DNA of 10,425 nucleotides from Mesorhizobium shangrilense. GTDB lineage: Bacteria > Pseudomonadota > Alphaproteobacteria > Rhizobiales > Rhizobiaceae. The stretch is from contig NZ_JBEWSZ010000024.1 of the NCBI RefSeq assembly GCF_040537815.1, positions 1-10,425 on the forward strand. The letters are read 5' to 3'. The translations under genes and the position numbers were made by a program. Positions 8,157 through 10,425 of this stretch are shown in pieces (position 1 is the first letter of the stretch; each line of letters starts with the position of its first letter). Below the pieces are notes generated by a model. The model did not search any database. It worked only from the letters and a program-made list of their open reading frames with translations, and was not told where the DNA came from.

Positions 8157-9179
8157 TCAGCGCCCGTTGAAGCGGGCGACCGAGCCACGCACAATCAGAC
8201 GCGTCGGGAATCGGATATGACGCGGCGCGATCTTCTTGCCGGCCAGCCGTTCCAGCAGAAGCTTAGCAGCCAGTGGCCCGATCTCCGAGATGGGCTGGGC
8301 CACGACCGTGATCTGCGGGTCGGTGAAGGTAGCGAGATTGAAATCGTCGAAGCCAACCAGGGACACATCATGCGGGATGGACAGTCCCATAGAGCGCAGG
8401 CCGAGAAGCGCCCCCTGCGTCATCAGACTGTCGACGGTGAAAAGGGCGGTCGGACGATTGCGGCGGCTGAACAGCCTTATCGTTGCGTCGATGGCATGCT
8501 CGACCGTCGAGCGCGACACGCTGATCAATGATTCGTCGAGCGCGATTCCGTGCGATTGCAGCGAATTCTGGTAGCCGGCGAGACGTTCCTGCGCGGTGAA
8601 GATGCGTGATTCGTCACGCAACAGACCGATTCGGTCGTGGCCATTGGCGACGAGGTAGTCCACGGCTTCGCGCGCGCCACCTTCATTGTCGACGACCACA
8701 CTGTCGCACTGCAGGTCCTTGATGACACGGTCGATCAGCACGATCGGCGACCCCTCGCGCACCAGTTCCAGGATGTGCTCGCTGTCGCTCGCCGAGGTCG
8801 GCGCCAGGATGAAGCCACGGATGCTGAGCGCGCGCAGGCTCCCCAGCAATTCCTTTTCCTGCTCGACATTCTCCTCACTGCTGGCGATCAGCAGATTGTG
8901 GCGGTGCTTGCGCAGGTCCACCTCGATGTCATGAGCGATTCGGGCAAAGAAGGGATTCTGGATATCGCCCGGCACGAAGCCGACGATTGGCAATTGCCCG
9001 CTGCGAAGCGCTTGCGCAACGAGGTTCCCCCGATAGCCCAGTCTTTCCGCGGCCTCCATCACGCGAAGCGCCGTCTCGTCGCCAACGTAGCCGTAACTGT
9101 TGAGCGCCCGCGCGGCCGTGGCACGCGAGACATTGGCCGCGGCGGCAACGTCCTTGAGGGTGATCCCTTTCTGCGTCAC
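8157..9179 (-). CDS. LacI-family transcriptional regulator of the operon
   Basis: This 340-residue (chosen start) repressor probably controls the adjacent operon. The N-terminal helix-turn-helix, TLKDVAAAANVSRATAARAL (about 7-26), is followed by a hinge with ALRSG. A periplasmic-binding-protein-like effector domain follows, with VGFVPGDIQNPFFARI, PIVLIDR and the C-terminal VSLVGFDDF motif, all typical of the LacI/GalR family. The start is uncertain. I chose the GTG at 9179 because GAAGGA (complement of 9189-9194) lies nine bases upstream and the helix-turn-helix then begins at the usual distance. ATGs at 9224 and 9260 and a GTG at 9266 would add 15-29 residues but lack good ribosome sites. 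The effector is probably the transported compound or a phosphorylated intermediate. The Bacillus frl operon uses a GntR-type regulator instead. Confidence 0.9.
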   Translation of the reverse strand: MTQKGITLKDVAAAANVSRATAARALNSYGYVGDETALRVMEAAERLGYRGNLVAQALRSGQLPIVGFVPGDIQNPFFARIAHDIEVDLRKHRHNLLIASSEENVEQEKELLGSLRALSIRGFILAPTSASDSEHILELVREGSPIVLIDRVIKDLQCDSVVVDNEGGAREAVDYLVANGHDRIGLLRDESRIFTAQERLAGYQNSLQSHGIALDESLISVSRSTVEHAIDATIRLFSRRNRPTALFTVDSLMTQGALLGLRSMGLSIPHDVSLVGFDDFNLATFTDPQITVVAQPISEIGPLAAKLLLERLAGKKIAPRHIRFPTRLIVRGSVARFNGR

Positions 9180-9406
9180 GACTGTCTGTCCTTCCGCGAC
9201 CTCGACATTGCGTCGGATCGTCATACTAGGCTCGGCGTTGCCTGCACAGTTCTGCGGCATATCCACCGATTCTCAAACTGCCAAGAGCGCGTTGCGCGGC
9301 GGCCCTGCCAAATCACCCTTTGCCGAGAGCCACGATCTGGAGTGCTCTGCTCCGCGAATCATGCAATGTCCTCGACGCCGCACTCTCTCCCTGAGTTTAT
9401 GCAACC
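9180..9406. other. Gap between fic and the LacI-family gene
   Basis: This stretch contains no supported gene apart from the possible upstream starts of the regulator (9224, 9260, 9266). It should hold the promoter for the LacI-family gene, but I see only poor candidates, such as TTGGCA (complement of 9279-9284) with no good -10. There is no copy of the AATGTGAGATC half site, so autoregulation through that operator is not evident. No terminator hairpin was seen after fic. Confidence 0.35.
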
Positions 9407-9982
9407 TTAGGCGATGATGTCGGCGATGAGAGCAGCCAAGGGCTGTTCGTCGCCAGAAAAGCTCCCGATCATGGCGCCCAGCACCCGATCACGATCGAGG
9501 GCATCGTCATCGAAGGTGAAGCCGGCATGCTCGGCGAGCACAGCCAGGAAGGTGAGTTGTGTCCGCCCATTCCCCTCGCGAAACGGATGCACCGCATTGA
9601 TTTCCGCGAGCACATGCGCCGCCTGAACAGCGAAATCGTGAGGCCATAGGCCCACGAGATAGTTGGCCACTGCGAGGTCGTCGAAAATTCGGATCATCTC
9701 CGCATCGATGTATTCGGGGTAGCAAAACCAGTTGCCGCCTTTGCCGATGCGAATCGCCCTCACCTCCCCGGCCCAGTCATAGATGTCCTGGAACAGATGA
9801 TGGTGAATCGCCTTGTAGTGCGCATAATCGAGCGCACCGCTCGCAATCGGCTCGTCAGCGCGAATCAGGAAGAGGGCAAGTTCGACCTCATCGAGGCCGG
9901 CCTGATCCTGGACATCAAGCCTGTTGCGAAGAACCGTTGTGCCTGGGTAACAGAGCGGGTCGGCCTCGGCGGCATATACCAC
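9407..9982 (-). CDS. Fic-domain protein, class I toxin partner with altered Fic motif
   Basis: This 191-residue protein belongs to the Fic family, whose members mostly transfer AMP from ATP to target proteins. The core motif HPFREGNGRTQL (132-143) keeps the catalytic His132, the Mg-binding acidic Glu136 and Arg140. The last position, Arg in the canonical HxFx(D/E)GNGRxxR, is Leu143; the DNA codon is CTC. The target-binding flap is the segment RIGKGGNWFCYPEYI (78-92). There is no inhibitory (S/T)xxxE(G/N) helix inside the protein, so it is a class I Fic needing a separate antitoxin. That partner is the gene just upstream, 9 bp away. Translation starts at a GTG (9982), as no ATG is in frame there. 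Loss of the second Arg may change how the ATP gamma-phosphate is held, so AMP transfer cannot be assumed. Confidence 0.88.
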   Translation of the reverse strand: MVYAAEADPLCYPGTTVLRNRLDVQDQAGLDEVELALFLIRADEPIASGALDYAHYKAIHHHLFQDIYDWAGEVRAIRIGKGGNWFCYPEYIDAEMIRIFDDLAVANYLVGLWPHDFAVQAAHVLAEINAVHPFREGNGRTQLTFLAVLAEHAGFTFDDDALDRDRVLGAMIGSFSGDEQPLAALIADIIA

Positions 9983-9991
9983 GCGCCAGGC

Positions 9992-10192
9992 CTATTTCTT
10001 GGAAATCTGCTTTTTGACCAGCTCGCGCCGTTCGTCGCCACTGAGCCCGCGCCCACGGCTTTCGTCGAGAATCGCCGCCATTCGCGGTGACAGCTTCAGG
10101 CCCTCGACCGCACTGATTCTCTCACCCTTGCGGCTACTGAGAACGAACTCTTCAGTTCTGGTTGTCCGGACGATGGCGGCGGCTCTTTTCAT
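9992..10192 (-). CDS. VbhA-like antitoxin of the Fic protein
   Basis: This 66-residue protein is encoded directly before fic, the usual layout of class I Fic toxin-antitoxin pairs. Its second half, from SAVEGLKLSPRMAAIL (27-42) to LSGDERREL (50-58), resembles VbhA of Bartonella in the run EGL.(x)P followed by a helix and a second short helix (comparison from memory). The inhibitory motif of this family is (S/T)xxxE(G/N); here Glu30-Gly31 is present, but Ser27 is three residues before the Glu and Ile26 occupies the expected Ser/Thr place. The start is the ATG at 10192, with no ribosome site and only about two bases after the predicted transcription start, suggesting a leaderless message. It likely masks the Fic ATP site. 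Confidence 0.75.
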   Translation of the reverse strand: MKRAAAIVRTTRTEEFVLSSRKGERISAVEGLKLSPRMAAILDESRGRGLSGDERRELVKKQISKK

Positions 10193-10193
10193 G

Positions 10194-10212
10194 GGCTGAG
10201 ATTATCACAGCC
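10194..10212. repeat. Imperfect inverted repeat over the antitoxin -10 box
   Basis: GGCTGAGA and TCACAGCC flank TTA and pair with one mismatch. The repeat covers the whole predicted -10 and the transcription start of the antitoxin-fic pair. Its place suggests an operator, perhaps for autoregulation by the antitoxin or the complex, although that is not generally shown for Fic pairs. Confidence 0.4.
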
Positions 10213-10228
10213 ACCGATTCCGGGGCAA
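10201..10228 (-). promoter_or_regulatory. Promoter of the antitoxin-fic pair
   Basis: On the minus strand TTGCCC (10223-10228) and GATAAT (10201-10206, preceded by TGT) are separated by 16 bp. The start would be near 10194, two bases before the ATG at 10192, in line with the lack of a ribosome binding site there. Confidence 0.45.
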
Positions 10229-10335
10229 GGAACTTGGCTCATGAGCTCGGGGCCCCTATCCGGCTGATCAGCGGCACCAGATATAAACGGGCTTGGGCGC
10301 CGTCGCTTCGACACAGCAACCATAAGCTAGATACA

Positions 10336-10365
10336 AAAATAGCCCGGCTTGAACCGGGCTATTTT
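10336..10365 (-). terminator. Rho-independent terminator after the initiator tRNA
   Basis: Arms AAAATAGCCCGG (10336-10347) and CCGGGCTATTTT (10354-10365) are perfectly complementary over 12 bp with a six-base loop. In the minus direction the GC-rich stem is followed by ATTTTTGT, a good terminator tail, beginning five bases after the tRNA's CCA. Because both sides carry A/T runs it could also stop plus-strand transcription. Confidence 0.85.
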
Positions 10366-10370
10366 GAATT

Positions 10371-10425
10371 TGGTTGCGGGGACAGGATTTGAACCTGTGA
10401 CCTTCAGGTTATGAGCCTGACGAGC
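10371..10425 (-). tRNA. Initiator tRNA-Met (CAT), 3' part; 5' end outside the window
   Basis: The minus strand reads the last 55 bases of a tRNA. An anticodon loop CTCATAA (10409-10415) with anticodon CAT (10411-10413) is closed by the stem TCAGG/CCTGA. A T arm, ACAGG-TTCAAAT-CCTGT, follows, then the acceptor strand CCCCGCA, discriminator A and an encoded CCA (10371-10373). The GGCTCATAACC loop region and the CCCCGCAACCA end match bacterial initiator tRNA; the A at position 72 is the base that forms the unpaired C1:A72 hallmark, though C1 is outside the window. The anticodon stem has A:T where most initiator tRNAs have the first of three G:C pairs. In Rhizobiales this tRNA usually closes an rRNA operon after 5S. 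Confidence 0.93.

Noticed and set aside
10371..10425. Possible genomic-island attachment site at the 3' end of the tRNA.
   Set aside because: I found no second copy of the tRNA 3' sequence elsewhere in the window and no integrase or transposase gene.

Overview
The window is GC-rich with high GC at third codon positions and reads as alphaproteobacterial DNA. Protein style and layout suggest a Rhizobiales chromosome, most like Mesorhizobium; that placement is my recognition, not a database result. Every supported gene lies on the minus strand, so transcription runs from high to low coordinates.

Right end (10193-10425): the 3' part of an initiator tRNA (CAT anticodon) enters from the right and is followed by a 12-bp-stem terminator. 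Next comes a short promoter region and a two-gene Fic toxin-antitoxin cassette (VbhA-like antitoxin at 9992-10192, Fic protein at 9407-9982).

Centre (341-9179): a LacI-family regulator is followed by a 192-bp regulatory gap holding a promoter whose predicted start lies inside a perfect 22-bp palindrome. A seven-gene operon follows: SIS-domain deglycase (FrlB-like), family 1 sugar-binding protein, two MalF/MalG-type permeases, PfkB-type kinase (FrlD-like), FAD-dependent oxidoreductase and UgpC/MsmK-type ATPase. The first five genes follow the order frlB-O-N-M-D of the Bacillus subtilis fructoseamine operon as I remember it. The likely model is import of an Amadori compound (fructosyl-amine or fructosyl-amino acid), 6-phosphorylation by the kinase, then cleavage by the SIS enzyme to glucose 6-phosphate and free amine. 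The FAD enzyme is an extra and could oxidise the released amine or the Amadori compound itself. The LacI-type regulator probably senses the substrate or an intermediate.

Left end (1-340): no credible gene. A strong sigma70-type promoter (TTGACA, 18-bp spacer, TATATA) fires leftward out of the window. In Rhizobiales the initiator tRNA normally ends an rRNA operon, so I infer that the window may lie between two rRNA operons in the same orientation: the 3' end of one on the right and the promoter/leader of another on the left. This needs flanking sequence to confirm.
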